Positions 10,117-20,233 of a stretch of 64,000 nucleotides of DNA are shown piece by piece. Source of the DNA: Cliona cf. orientalis (taxonomy: Eukaryota; Porifera; Demospongiae; Clionaida; Clionaidae); the NCBI GenBank assembly GCA_963930775.1, contig OZ005702.1, positions 5,952,001 to 6,016,000 of the forward strand, in the 5' to 3' direction. Position numbers and translations under genes: made by a program. Every line of letters starts with the position of its first letter. The stretch's first letter is position 1. The notes under the pieces are model-generated. The model ran no database searches, was not told where the DNA came from, and worked only from the letters and a program-made list of their open reading frames with translations.

Positions 10117-10588
10117 AGGATCATTGTGTCGATTAATTTTTATGAGTGTTGTGCCATGCATTAATGTTGTCTAAAATTGTTAATATTGTGTGTATTGTGT
10201 TGCTGTTGTATGGTGAAAGTTAAAGACTTTTTGACCCATTAAATTTCTAACAGTAACTGTTGAAATCACCCGCGCACACAATCTCTCTCTCACACACACA
10301 CACCACACAATCTCTCACACACACACACAAGCTCTCGCTCTCACACACACACACACATCCAGCTTTCTCTCAAGGTGAAAGTTCAAATTTGACTTATTCC
10401 TATAGTGCAATAACAATGGTACAGTATGAATGCGGTTTATATTCTACTTAATGCAATAAAAACTACAAGTCAAAATGCATCAAAATTTTGATACAAGGTA
10501 ACTAAGGTACCAGACTACCTATCTACAGAAAAAAAAAAAATTTTCGCACATCGCACGCAAATTCCGATTTCTACTTCATGCGTTCACG
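10117..10588 (+). other. 3' region of the transposon with a third CA/CT tract
   Basis: After the TGA at 10114-10116 the sequence holds GT-rich stretches and an ATTAAA (10238-10243) that could be a polyadenylation signal. A third (CA)n/(CT)n tract follows at 10274-10358, flanked by gtaact at 10253 and ctcaag at 10369-10374, which could be an untranslated-region intron. Last come an A-tract at 10529-10541 and the right terminal repeat. No further coding frame is convincing. Confidence 0.5.
10560..10588 (-). repeat. right terminal inverted repeat of the transposon
   Basis: Reads gatttctacttcatgcgttc acg at its end; its complement matches the left end at 7502. The flanking TA is 10589-10590, followed by R1 sequence aagtctccaaataatag. 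Confidence 0.85.
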
Positions 10589-12215
10589 TATAAGTCTCCA
10601 AATAATAGTATCCCCAATGCAGATGACGGATGTCAGCACATCTACGTGTCCTGCCAAACTGAATAATTGCCAATTATGTATAAGCAAAACGTCTAGCACT
10701 TCAGAGTAATTATCTCTCTACTGTGTGGATACTATCTGAGACTTATTTTAAAGTGGAGGAGGGGAGGGAAGTAGAGAGCCAGCAGGTGATGGATATTATT
10801 ATGAAACTTAATGAGCTGCTGAAGGCTGTGGCGAAGGAAGCGGCTGCCAGTAAATGCATGTAGAGGACATCACTGACAAGAAGGAAAAAAGTCACAAAGC
10901 ACATCATTCAATATAGCAATCAAATGTAGTCTTCACTGATCCAAAAGTCTTTGACGAAGTAAACCAAAATTTGCTGGTCACAGCGCTAGTGGCAACTTAG
11001 CCAAGAAAAAATTGAAGATATAACGACAAACCTGAACGATAGCTGGTTGTTGATAAATATAATTATGCATCCATAAGAAGGTAGTTAGATGCTCAATAAC
11101 AATTTACTTTTTCTGTGCTAATCATTGCACACTACATGTGGCGTCATGGCTGAGCAGCAAGTCTCCATCGCCCCTTCTCAGCTCGCTAAAGCCAAAAGTA
11201 CAGTATGTAATCTAGATAATACTGAGGATGTTAGCAGTTATGATATAATAACATTATCAACATTTTTCAGACAAGCAAGATGCCGAGTAAAGTGGCCGAT
11301 GGTGGTGGAGTGGAAATAATATGTATACTTCTTTGTATGGAGAGTAAAAAGATAAATCAGAGAGGGAGTCAGCTCTGAACAAGCTCTTCAATAATATCGT
11401 AAGTAGCTACACATTATTCGTTTATTACGCTTCCGTCCAATGAAACCACCCCGCCTCCACATCTTGCAGAGTTGGAGTGCTGAAATTTCAAATGTGTGTT
11501 CACACAAGAAATGGAATAAGCGATATGTAAAAACATTGTAAATGGTAGTTGTGAGATGACAAAAAATTCAAGTTCATTTGGTTGGTAGGAACTTCTTAAA
11601 AGATGAATGTACGTATCAAAGGATCTCTGCACATGCTCCTTGCCACCAAGCATGGACGTCCACAGCTGTTTAATGATATTACCATTTTTGCAGAAGCATG
11701 CATCCCGAAGATAAAGAGCTCCTTTCTGGCTACCAATGATTCCAGGTTTGCCAGGGTAGTGACTAGAATTGAATATCTACTGCTGCAGTAATAGTAGCTA
11801 TAATTAATACGTATCGACTGTAACACTATACTATATTATTATTCGGCCAGTGCTTGGGATAAGGGCGGTGTGAGGGATTTGTGGAGAAAATTTTATTACG
11901 TAAAACTGAGTGTCCAGCGTACATCAACTTGATCTTGATGTTCACACACATTGCAGAAAAGATCCAAGAGGTCTTGTCAAATTTGGTTGTATAAGGGAGG
12001 ATATGCCTCACGGTTTTGTTGTGGAATACATTGAATGCAGCATTGTGTAGCATGCCACAGAAAAATACTCTCCAGATTTATCTATATTTTGACTATATCG
12101 CATGTTTTTTCTCCAGTTAAAAGCACGACGCAGCCACAACCTGTCCATAATATCGATAGCAGCTGCAGCCGGTTCCACTCGCCTTAAGAATTCTTCAAAC
12201 CTTCTCTATGTTTTT
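10589..12215 (+). repeat. R1 repeat copy A, right part
   Basis: Resumes R1 after the transposon and aligns with copy B from about 17032 to about 18590. Relative to copy B it has an extra block of about 475 bases (roughly 11325-11800), part of which is also found at 25605-25760, and it lacks about 310 bases present in B at 17890-18205. Short frames in the shared part (for example a TFFRQARCRVKWPMV exon near 11260) are too fragmentary to call as genes. Confidence 0.7.
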
Positions 12216-12594
12216 TTTGTTCCCGGATAGAGTGAGCGTTCTGTCGTGGAGCTGGCACACACTGACAAGGTATATCCATGAAGAGATATGCTTATTTGAT
12301 TTGGAAAGTGGTAAATGGCACATACTCCAGCATGTCCAAACAAAGCAAGCTCTTTGGCAATAGTTGGCAAGCAGAATAAAATTATTATCACTAATTGACA
12401 AAGATGAATAATTGGTACTGAAGAAGCACACTTTATTCCATATAACAAGCCGAGGATCGCTTGGGCTACAATCCAGTACAACTTCTTATACAGGGAGGAG
12501 GAGGAACTTCAAGATGAAAGTGGATCAGGAGAGCACATTGCTCCAATTTGAAATAATATTATATAGTCACTCAACAATTCATTCCAATCTCTCT
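12216..12594. other. no gene seen
   Basis: Overlapping open frames on the minus strand reach about 90 codons but overlap each other in two frames and have no motif. I leave them uncalled. Confidence 0.35.
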
Positions 12595-12730
12595 TAATAG
12601 TATTATAAGAATGTACACCGACAAAATCGAGTGACTCTAATGAAAATTTCGAATTGTATACTCTTCGATTCTATGGATTCACAGAAAAGCTATATGTGAT
12701 CTCTAGATATTCTATTCTGATCAAATTGTT
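12595..12730 (+). pseudogene. decayed copy of the ILRMHTDKNEVTLVEIS exon
   Basis: The nucleotide string gaatgtacaccgacaaaatc followed by gagtgactctaatgaaaatt aligns with the exon at 2485-2600 and with 33010-33130, but stops and indels interrupt every frame. It shows the exon family is also scattered in R1-flanking DNA. Confidence 0.5.
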
Positions 12731-12801
12731 GATTCCAAGCACACAATTGTAATTCTTAGAATGCTCATTTTTTCTATTTAGATTTACGGGTTGTACACTA
12801 T

Positions 12802-13287
12802 GTGCTGAGGGCCCACGCAGCCAGACCAATGCATTGTTCTTTGGTTATATGTGGTTTACGGAAGTTAACCATGAATGAAGTGCTTGGCCCCCGCCCGCAT
12901 ACGACATGCATGCACGTGCTGGTCATGTGCAGTTCACTGCCCCTTGCTAGCTACCTCGTGCTTCAATGTCAGCTATCTGAGCAGCTGGTGGATCCCGATA
13001 GTGCATTCGATGCGATTTTCTCCTACATGGCCACCCGTTACAGCCATTTTGCCCCACTGACAACCATTTTGTTTGACGATATCACCTTCCCTGACGCATT
13101 CGACACTCTCGACTTCCCCGATCCGACCCTCTCAGCCTCGCCTCACCACTCGCCGATGGCTTCTCTGCAAAGCCCCGATTGCGAAGGATCGCCCACGCCA
13201 CTGTTTACCCCAGAGCAGCAGGTGTGGATAGAGAACTTGATTACCACACTCAAAATCACCTGTTGTCAGTCACTTCAGCAGGTTTAA
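12802..13287 (+). CDS. hypothetical protein, GC-richer ORF
   Basis: An open frame of 161 codons with higher GC than its surroundings: a Cys/Leu-rich start, VDPDSAFDAIFSYMATRY, a Pro/Ser/Asp-rich middle (DAFDTLDFPDPTLSASPHH) and PLFTPEQQVWIENLITTLKI near the end. The PEQQVWIENLI block resembles short helices found at the ends of transposon-linked accessory ORFs, but I cannot name a family. The true start may lie at an internal Met or in an upstream exon. Base composition suggests a foreign origin or stronger coding constraint. Confidence 0.45.
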   Translation: MLRAHAARPMHCSLVICGLRKLTMNEVLGPRPHTTCMHVLVMCSSLPLASYLVLQCQLSEQLVDPDSAFDAIFSYMATRYSHFAPLTTILFDDITFPDAFDTLDFPDPTLSASPHHSPMASLQSPDCEGSPTPLFTPEQQVWIENLITTLKITCCQSLQQV

Positions 13288-13395
13288 CATTGAAACAATG
13301 CCATCACTGCTGCCCAAGTATGTAGCCTATGGAAAGGAACTGAAAGTTGTTGTTAAGCCAACGGTAAGCAAAACTAACAAAAGTATATTATAGTA

Positions 13396-13629
13396 GTGAT
13401 AAAGAATATTGGTATTCCCATGAGCTACAACCACCTCAGACTAGTAGAGCTACTCTTGATTCATGGGATGGATGATAAGAAAGTACATAGCATCATGAAC
13501 TTTGAGCTTGCAGGGGTGCATGTAGCACATCACAGAGGTCAAGCGACCCTCTACTGTTGTCACTCCACAGTGTGTATACAGTCAAGCCATAGCCAGTCTT
13601 GCCTGGACTATTTATATCAACACCCTTAA
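13396..13629 (+). CDS. hypothetical exon, weak
   Basis: Follows a GTAAGC donor-like site at 13362, which closes an upstream open stretch (MPSLLPKYVAYGKELKVVV). The frame here contains MSYNHLRLVELLLIHGMDDK and FELAGVHVAHHRGQATLYCC. It could be a second exon of the ORF at 12802, but no clean acceptor joins the frames. No family is recognised. Confidence 0.25.
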   Translation: MIKNIGIPMSYNHLRLVELLLIHGMDDKKVHSIMNFELAGVHVAHHRGQATLYCCHSTVCIQSSHSQSCLDYLYQHP

Positions 13630-13767
13630 AAACCTTACTACTGTTATTGGAAAGTGTTTAGTCCATTTCCCCAAAATGCCAAGATATAATTGACCCAACA
13701 ACACCATATATGTGAGTTGTCCACAACATCAAAAATAACAAATGTAATGATGGACATGTTAAAAATT

Positions 13768-15095
13768 TACAAAGCAAGGGCAAACTTTATAGTTTTAGTA
13801 CACAAGTCTCCAATGACCATACCACCAACCATCATTAATTGGCCGTCAGGGACAATAGCTGCGAAGCATGAACTTCGACCTATCGACATGTTACTAATCT
13901 CCTCCCAAGTATCAGTATCTGCATTATACAAGTTAACTGCCGTGCTACAAGAACCACCTTCACCCAAGCTCCGCCCACCAATGGCCAATAGCTGACCACT
14001 TAGTGACACACAAGTGCAGTCCGCTAGAGGTAGGTTAGCAATGATACTCCATACATTATCATCATCATCACTAATCTGCTTGGGAATATCCGATGTTTCT
14101 GTAGTACCTCCGCTATCTGGTGATGGGAGCTGACTATGTGATGACTGAAGGAGGTCTGCCAGTGAGCATACAAATGCTGCCGTTGAAGATGTCCCACCAC
14201 TAGTCTTGCCTCCTAATAAGTAGACTCTGCCATTGCAAACAGTGGCTGAGGAAAGTTTTAATCCAGAGGGCAAACTAGCAGCTGTAGACCACTGTAAGGA
14301 GTTGGTATCCATCAATTCCACTGTTGCTAATGCCTTTTCCTCCTCTGTAGATCCTTCACCACCAGCCACAATCAGAACACTCTCACTACTCAGGCAAGTA
14401 GTCCAGCAGCGCTTTGTTGGCATTGGAGGAAATACCTCAACCCAACACCGCATATCAACATCACCTGGAGAGTACGGACCAATACTCAAATCACTGTCCT
14501 TTTCACTCACGAGGCTGAAGAGCTGATTGGTGTTCCACCCACCAACAGCTGTCAGCATGCCATTGACTATAACCAGAGAGCAGCCCTGACAACGAGTCAA
14601 CAATCTGACACCACTTCTTATGGACTGAATCATATGCATAGATCTCAGATGAGTAACCATTCTTAAAGTAGACAGTGGAATCAGTGACTACGGCATCACT
14701 CCATCTGCATAGTGCTACTGGAGCACTCCCACTGCAGTATCATACTAACATCTCTACTCTTATTCCGGTTTTCTTCCACCTCCCTGTAATCGAGATAAGC
14801 TTCTTGTTGTAGGCTGTTTGAACTATACTTCTTACGAACTGGAGGTGGAGGAGGCTTAAGCTCATTGAGATGTCTTTGTAGCTCTGCTACCATTTGATTG
14901 CTCTCCTGTAGCTGTTGACGGAGGCTGGTTATCTCCTCATCTTTTGTTTGTTTCTGTTGTATTTCACGTTGCAATGCTTGGTCGAGCTGTATAATCTCCT
15001 CTTTCATGGCTGAAAGTGTAAGCTCCCATTCTTCTAACTGGTTCATGACCTGCTGAAGGTGGTGTGCCTGTTCAGCGAGCTCATCTTTCATCCTA
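13768..15095 (-). pseudogene. coiled-coil plus kelch-repeat gene, broken
   Basis: Read on the minus strand, 15095-14700 encodes a coiled coil (MNQLEEWELTLSAMKEEI, LQREIQQKQTKDEEITSLRQ) and a proline run (LKPPPPPVRKKY). From about 14700 to 13768 come kelch blades: WSDAVVTDSTVYFKNGYSS, VIVNGMLTAVGG, VLIVAGGEGSTEEE, RVYLLGGKTSGG, QLLAIGGRSLGEGG and QLMMVGGMVIGD. Two one-base frame slips are visible, one between the coiled coil and the first blade (about 14728, WEC instead of WERAPVALCRW) and one after YDSVHKKW (about 14607). The 5' end is cut at 15095 by R1 copy B. Kelch/coiled-coil proteins are usually adaptors or scaffolds. This copy cannot make the full protein. Confidence 0.75.
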
Positions 15096-15480
15096 TGTGG
15101 ATCAAGCCTTACCATATGGGCTCCGCTCTGCCCCCAAAATCTTTAATGCGCTTGCAGATTTTACCATTACACTACCTGAATGATTTTTTGCTGCTGGGTG
15201 TGCCTAACTCACAGGAGGGACAAGATTTTCGGAATATTACCCTGAACACATTTGCCAGGCTGGGCATTCCAGTGACAACTCACAAAACAGAAGGGCCAGC
15301 AACTGTCCTGGTCTTTCTAAGGATCCTTATCAACTCCTGCAACTTCGAGCTATGACCACCAGCAGGTAAGCTCCACAAATTACACAATGCTATGTCGCAG
15401 TGGATGTGGCGGTCTGCATATAAAAGACAGGAACTGGATTGACTTTTAGGCCACCTATTCCACGCAGCTAGTTATCCCAC
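15096..15480 (+). mobile_element. DIRS-type reverse transcriptase fossil fragment
   Basis: Same fragment as at 5380-5765 (LHYLNDFLLLG, TTHKTEGPATVLVF). It is broken, shorter than the copy A piece and begins abruptly at the kelch gene junction. No terminal repeats. Confidence 0.7.
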
Positions 15481-15555
15481 AAGGCAACTTTTCTCTCCTC
15501 ATTGTTGAACACCCCTCTCCAAGGAAACAGATACCGCAACTAAGTATCAACAAAC

Positions 15556-16193
15556 ATGAATGCCACAAATGCTACAACAAGGGACTTGTTCATCAGGTTA
15601 GTGTCAAACGTACAAGTATACTATGAAGTTTGCATTTGTTTAAATATTCCAAGAGACCTATTCGTTGAGGAAAGACTGCCCAGAGGTAGTGCAGGAATAT
15701 TTGCAGGTATTTTATATACATTTTATGTTTTCCTTGGTATACATGTATCTCTGCTACTCATATAGGCTTCATCAATAAAATGACTCTTCAAGGGTATTGT
15801 AAGACCAAGTTTGCCAGACTTGACGTGGACGGTAATAACAGGCCTGCTATCGAACAAGCAAACTCAGGCTCAATGGAGGCCCAATCCTTATCGTCAACAT
15901 CCACATCTGACGAAGACGATAGCCAGGTGGACAACACGGTTGTGATTAGATCCAGACCAGATGATAGAAGACCTGCAACCGTAAGAGTGGAGCTCCAACG
16001 AAGAGTGACATGGCCCACTCGAGCATCTGTGTGGAAATGGGAGCTGAGGGTGGTGGCGGAGGCCAGGTATACCATCATCACCATGGACACAAACGTCGCT
16101 ACCCTCATCCTGGACGGAAAGGCCTCAGGAGCAAGCTCTGGAATTCCATGGCCACCCTGCCAGCGCTGGCAACAGCCGTTGCTGTGGCGCTAA
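15556..16193 (+). CDS. R1 gene exons 1-2, copy B
   Basis: Exon 1 15556-15706 begins MNATNATTRDLFIRLVSN. The intron 15707-15765 (59 bases, gtattt to catatag) restores GIFA-G-FINKMTLQGYCKTK. Exon 2 continues open through SLSSTSTSDEDDSQVDN, VELQRRVTWPTRASVWKWE and ARYTIITMDTNVATLILDG. A one-base loss near 16127 then diverts the end, so copy C's FRSKLWNAM becomes SGASSGIPWP and the frame ends at 16193. The acidic Ser/Asp stretch followed by a basic Arg-rich block is the clearest feature. No known domain; location in the cell is unknown. Confidence 0.5.
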
Positions 16194-16462
16194 TGCATGA
16201 CTTCGGAGAGATTCTATGAGTAAAAAGATCTGAGCTGGCCCACCTCTGGCTGGCCGCCACTCCTCCTCTCAGATATATTCAGAGATAGACACGAGTTGGC
16301 TACAGAGATACTTTGAGTTTGTGGATGCAGCAGCTAATGAAATGGGGAAAATGCCCACGTTATGCAGTATCATCGTCCAAGCTCTAAAATCGTACCGACA
16401 GTTGGTAGTGGGGAAGAAGTTGGAGGTAATCTCCTTTGGGATAACCTTTGTACTAAGTAATT

Positions 16463-16708
16463 TTGGTGGTGGTGGTGCGGAGGTACTTTGATGGTGAACT
16501 AACTGATGGGCAGAGGGTGATAAGGCTTGTTGGCTTTCGAAATGCACAAAGAGACGTACTGGAATCGTACTACAAAACGAATCGACCAGTGACACTAGAA
16601 GGCTGCTGCATCCAATTCAATCAAACTAACCAGAAACTAGAAGTGGCGATTAAAGACTACACAAAAATTTCTCCTTCTTCGGAAGTGTGTGAAGATGGTA
16701 AAGTCTGA
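16463..16708 (+). CDS. R1 gene, OB-fold-like exon, copy B
   Basis: The frame reads YFDGELTDGQRVIRLVGF, NAQRDVLESYYKTNRPVTLE, GCCIQFNQTNQKLEVAIKD and YTKISPSSEVCEDGKV. The arrangement of short strands around a (D/N)G(R/Q)RVIRLVGF turn, a conserved LEGC and EVAIKDYTKI is what RPA-like OB folds show, so nucleic-acid binding is a reasonable guess. Copies A and C carry the same exon with one small indel each (loss of TLEG in A, an extra ACATACGT in C). Splice sites are not certain. Confidence 0.45.
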   Translation: MVVVVRRYFDGELTDGQRVIRLVGFRNAQRDVLESYYKTNRPVTLEGCCIQFNQTNQKLEVAIKDYTKISPSSEVCEDGKV

Positions 16709-18052
16709 AACCAGGTAGTACCTGAAGATACAATGTAAATATTTCACTAGCGAGGAACACGATAAGCTGAGCCAGCACGTATCAGGTGTATGCAGAATGT
16801 TTGTTGACAGCTGCAAAGAAGTGATGGCTAGTTGTGAGGGTGGCCTGCCCAGAGCTGAGGTGGTTTGATTACTGGAGGCTCACAACCAAATGCCACTGGA
16901 CTGCCAGTGCTAGCTGGCCATAAGGTGTAAGTGTAAGTGTACTCACACTACTCCTATGGGAATTTACCTCCCACACTACTACACCTGTGAGGATGTAGGG
17001 GTACAAGCAACTTGGAGCGTGAAAAACGGTACAAGTTCCCAAATAATAGTATCCCTAATGCAGATGATGGATGTCAGCACATCTACGTGTCCTGCCAAAT
17101 TGAATAACAATTGCCAATAATGTATAAGCAAAACATACAGCACCTCAGAGTAATTCTCTCTCTACTGTGTGGGTACCATTTGAGACTTATTTTAAAGTGG
17201 AGGAGGGGAGGGAAGTAGAGAGCCAGCAGGTGATGGATATTATAGTGAAACTTAATGAGCTGCAGAAGGCCGTGGCGAAGGAAGCGGCTGCCAGTAAATG
17301 CCCGTAGAGGATGTCACTGACAAGAAGGGAAAAAGTCGCAAAGTATATCATTCAATGAAGCAATCAAATGTAGTCTGATCCAAAAGTCTTTGACAAGTAT
17401 ATCAAAATTTGCTGGTGACAGCGGCAACTTAGCCAAGAAAAAATTGAAGATATAAGGACAAACTTGAATGATAGCTGGTTGTTGATAAATATAATTATGC
17501 ATCCATAAGAAATGATGATCTTTGGTAGTTAGATGCTCAATAACAATTTACTTTCTTCTGTGCTAATTAATGCACACTACATGTGGCATCATGACTGAGC
17601 AGCAAGTCTCCCTCACTCCTCCTCAGCTCGCTAAAGCAGACAAGAAGGGAAAGTCACAAAGCACATCATTCAATGAAGCAATCAAATGTAGTCTTCACTG
17701 ATCCAAGTCTTCGCTAAAGCCAAAGTACAGTATGTAATCTACTGATTTAGACAATACTGAGGATGTTTACAGTTATGAAGTAATAAAATTATCAACATTT
17801 TCCAGACGAGCAAGATGCCGAGAAAAGTGGCCGATGGTGGTGAAGTGGAAATAATATGTATATAATTAATACATACAGACTGTAAGATTATATTATTATT
17901 ACTATCATTAGTGACACACTATATAGCTATCTGTATTTACTACGATCATGACATACTGACTCTGCACAAGCAGTAAATAGTTTTCTGTACTATACTATTA
18001 TATCAGGTCATGCAGGTAGTAGACCATTGAGGTAGGCTAATGGGCATCTATC

Positions 18053-18358
18053 TTGGGAGGTGGTGGGGGCAAACATAGAGTTGGTAATTTTTGTTCATGT
18101 TGGATTCTATGTTTTCTCCAGTCCCTTAACGACGTCGAGTTTCGATACTTTTTCGGCAGATTATTTGCTGCTTCATCCACTATAATATTCTGCCATTCGC
18201 TTGAATCCGCCAGTGCTTGGGATAAGGGCGGTGTGAGGGATTTGTGGCGAAAATTTTATAATGTAAAAACTGAGTGTCAAGCGTACATCAACTCGATCTT
18301 GATGTTCACACACATTGCAGAAAAGATCCATGAGGTATTGTCAAATATGCTCGTATAA
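18053..18358 (+). CDS. hypothetical ORF in R1 copy B
   Basis: A 101-codon open frame with SLNDVEFRYFFGRLFAA, DKGGVRDLWRKFYNVKTE and NSILMFTHIAEKIHEVLSNM. The second half is present in copy A (11855-11990) with a frame difference. The opposite strand is also partly open (a DIMDRFWLRRAFNGRKNMR block at 18525-18450), so the coding strand is undecided. Confidence 0.25.
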   Translation: MGGGGGKHRVGNFCSCWILCFLQSLNDVEFRYFFGRLFAASSTIIFCHSLESASAWDKGGVRDLWRKFYNVKTECQAYINSILMFTHIAEKIHEVLSNMLV

Positions 18359-18590
18359 GGGAGGATATGTCTCACAGTTTTGTTGTGGAATACAGCATCA
18401 TAGCATGCCACAGAAAGATACTCTCCAGATTTATTTTGACTACATCGCATGTTTTTTCTCCCGTTAAAAGCACGACGCAGCCAAAACCTGTCCATAATAT
18501 CGATAGCAGCTGCAGCTGGTTCCAATGGCCTAAAAATTCTTCAAACCTGGTTTACTCTTTGTTTCGTTCCCTTCTCTATCGATGGTGATA

Positions 18591-19254
18591 TCATCATCAA
18601 AAGAGATATAAAAAATATACTGGTTCATGCTTCATTGCATCTTCATATAACACATTCCTTCCCCCTCCCCAGCTTGTCCTCTTCCCTGTGTAGATGTACT
18701 TAACATTAAAAGAAGGAAGTTTATCACATTTTGTCCTGTAACTCAGCACTAACTCATTACAAGAGCAGATGGATGGATCACTAATGACTTCTTTTTATGG
18801 ACGCAATGGAGCACTAAAGGCATCTCCACCACCTCCTCCCCCTCGGTCGAGCTTCGAATGCTGTCGAGCAGTTACTTTTCACAGCCCTCTCTCTTCCAAT
18901 GCCCAGTTTCAGTAGAAAAGGTTCCAGTGCAATGGTGGACCCAACCGAACAACAACCAACCCTGCCCGCTTTACCTCCGAGAAGCTCACTTGGCTCCAAG
19001 GGACGTTTGGCCAGCAACCTGCAAATCCAGAGTTGACAGGATTGAATCCCATCGCAACGACCACCAACCCGGATGCCCCAGGAGCTGCATTACCAGATGG
19101 AGGAGAGCTCATACGATAGGAGAACAGCATGTCTCCCCTGTCACACTCACTCACCCCCCCCCCCTTCCCCCTTGGCCAAGCGGTGGCATACCTACCTGCA
19201 TTTGAGAAGCAGGGGAACGAGCGAGTATCCTTAGTTACACAAAATCATGATATA
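18591..19254 (+). other. possible exons, proline/charged, unresolved
   Basis: Between 18830 and 19200 GC rises and two strands carry open frames. On plus, EKVPVQWWTQPNNNQPCPL and an alternative frame with TNPDAPGAALPDGGELIR are the most protein-like. A C-run at 19150-19160 precedes a possible exon with AVAYLPAFEKQGNERVSLVT. I cannot fix exon ends or strand and do not assign a gene. Confidence 0.25.
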
Positions 19255-19515
19255 CTGAAAATATATATGGATTTGACGTAAAACCAAACCTGGTATAATA
19301 ATAGTGGTCACTAAATAAGACAGGCACCTGTTCATTGGCAAAATGCCACCTTGGGGTGAACTTGATACAAGCCACCTCTAATGTAGCCACTGATTTGTGA
19401 CCCATATGGGTGACCATAATAGATAGGCTCCAGTATAATGGCTGGAACAAGAATACTGACAACAAATATTAATTAAATCATGTTAGCCTCTCAGTTATGA
19501 TCACTCATATTTTCT
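19255..19515 (-). repeat. repeat pair member (partner 41530-41830)
   Basis: About 260 bases match 41530-41830 almost base for base. On the minus strand both copies keep an open frame with LYWSLSIMVTHMG, KSVATLEVACIKFTP and WHFANEQVPVLFSDHYY. The family is unknown. Conservation of an open frame in both copies hints at a coding exon. Confidence 0.6.
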
Positions 19516-19994
19516 TATACAGAAAAAAGAGCTTGTTCCAGGCTATGGTGTCTATGTGCCTTATATTGAGCTGGAAGCAAAGTAACAAGCGAGTAAGGGG
19601 ACATGTGCAGCTCACTCTCATACACTGCCAATGTCACATAGGCATTTAAGTGAACGTTGCTGTCTAACAGACATGAGTGAGAGGAATGAAATATTATGCA
19701 TATGTAGCTATGCACGCATGTAAGTATAAAAGAGGAATCTGGCTATTTAGCATGGATAAATATATGATCATAGAAGTTATGAAACAGATTCTCAAATAAC
19801 CTCTATACTGCAAATTGTACTTGCAAGCTCACTCATCAACGATCGAGTGCCTTTTTCTTTGCCTCCATCTGTTCCAAATGTATATCATCCCTTTTACGAA
19901 GCGACTTGGCCTCCTGGTCTCAAGGACCTCACCTCTCTCCCGCTTCTCCTCCAACGAATCAATCTGAAAAATAAATTAATGTTCACTAAGTCCA
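19516..19994. other. no gene seen
   Basis: AT-rich spacer. Short open frames without motifs on both strands. Confidence 0.35.
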
Positions 19995-20200
19995 CAGCAG
20001 CTGTTCACTCATCTGAGCAGCCTCCTCTTCGCTCACTCCCACAACAGCCATGAACTCATCCGAGCAGCCTCTTCTCTGCTCACTCCACATCAGCTGTCCA
20101 CTGCCTCATCCGAACAGCCTCCTCCCCGCTCACTTTCATAATAGCCATCCATTCATTGAAGCAGCCTCCTCACTGCTCACTCCACATAGCTGCTGGGTCA
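19995..20200 (-). repeat. tandem repeat, about 55-base unit, four units
   Basis: Units share gagcagcctcctc and gctcactcc. On the minus strand each unit can read VSEEEAAQMSEQLLW, VSREEAARMSSWLLW or VSGEEAVRMRQW, but successive units fall in different frames. It looks like a tandemly amplified helical exon segment rather than a working array. Confidence 0.5.
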
Positions 20201-20233
20201 GTAGTGTCAGTGATGGCAACCATCCTGCCTAGA

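Larger units (their letters stand above)
7502..10588 (+). mobile_element. complete DNA transposon with DUF7869-like gene
   Basis: A 3,087-base insertion inside R1 copy A. Its left end TGTGAACGCATGAAGTAGAA and the complement of its right end, CGTGAACGCATGAAGTAGAA, match at 22 of the first 23 positions. It is flanked by TA on both sides (7500-7501 and 10589-10590). The uninterrupted target, gaagctgtacaagtctcc, is present in R1 copy C at 22170-22187, which proves insertion and gives a 2-base TA duplication. It contains a promoter-like region, one three-exon gene on the plus strand that reads open throughout, and a roughly 470-base 3' region. All expected parts of an autonomous cut-and-paste element are present. 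Superfamily assignment is uncertain: TA duplications occur in Tc1/mariner and some other groups, but the protein is not a Tc1 transposase. Confidence 0.85.
15096..18590 (+). repeat. R1 repeat copy B
   Basis: The longest uninterrupted R1 copy, about 3.5 kb. It starts with cctatgtggatcaagcc inside the kelch pseudogene, keeps the gene exons, and has deletions relative to copy A around 17030 (loss of about 140 bases next to the transposon target site) and after 17870. A small internal duplication of caagaagggaaa and its flanks appears at 17322-17345 and 17640-17665. Confidence 0.8.

Noticed and set aside
7502-10588. Assignment of the transposon to Tc1/mariner because of the TA duplication
   Set aside because: The protein lacks the Tc1 paired helix-turn-helix and the DDE/D spacing; its motifs are of the DUF7869 type.
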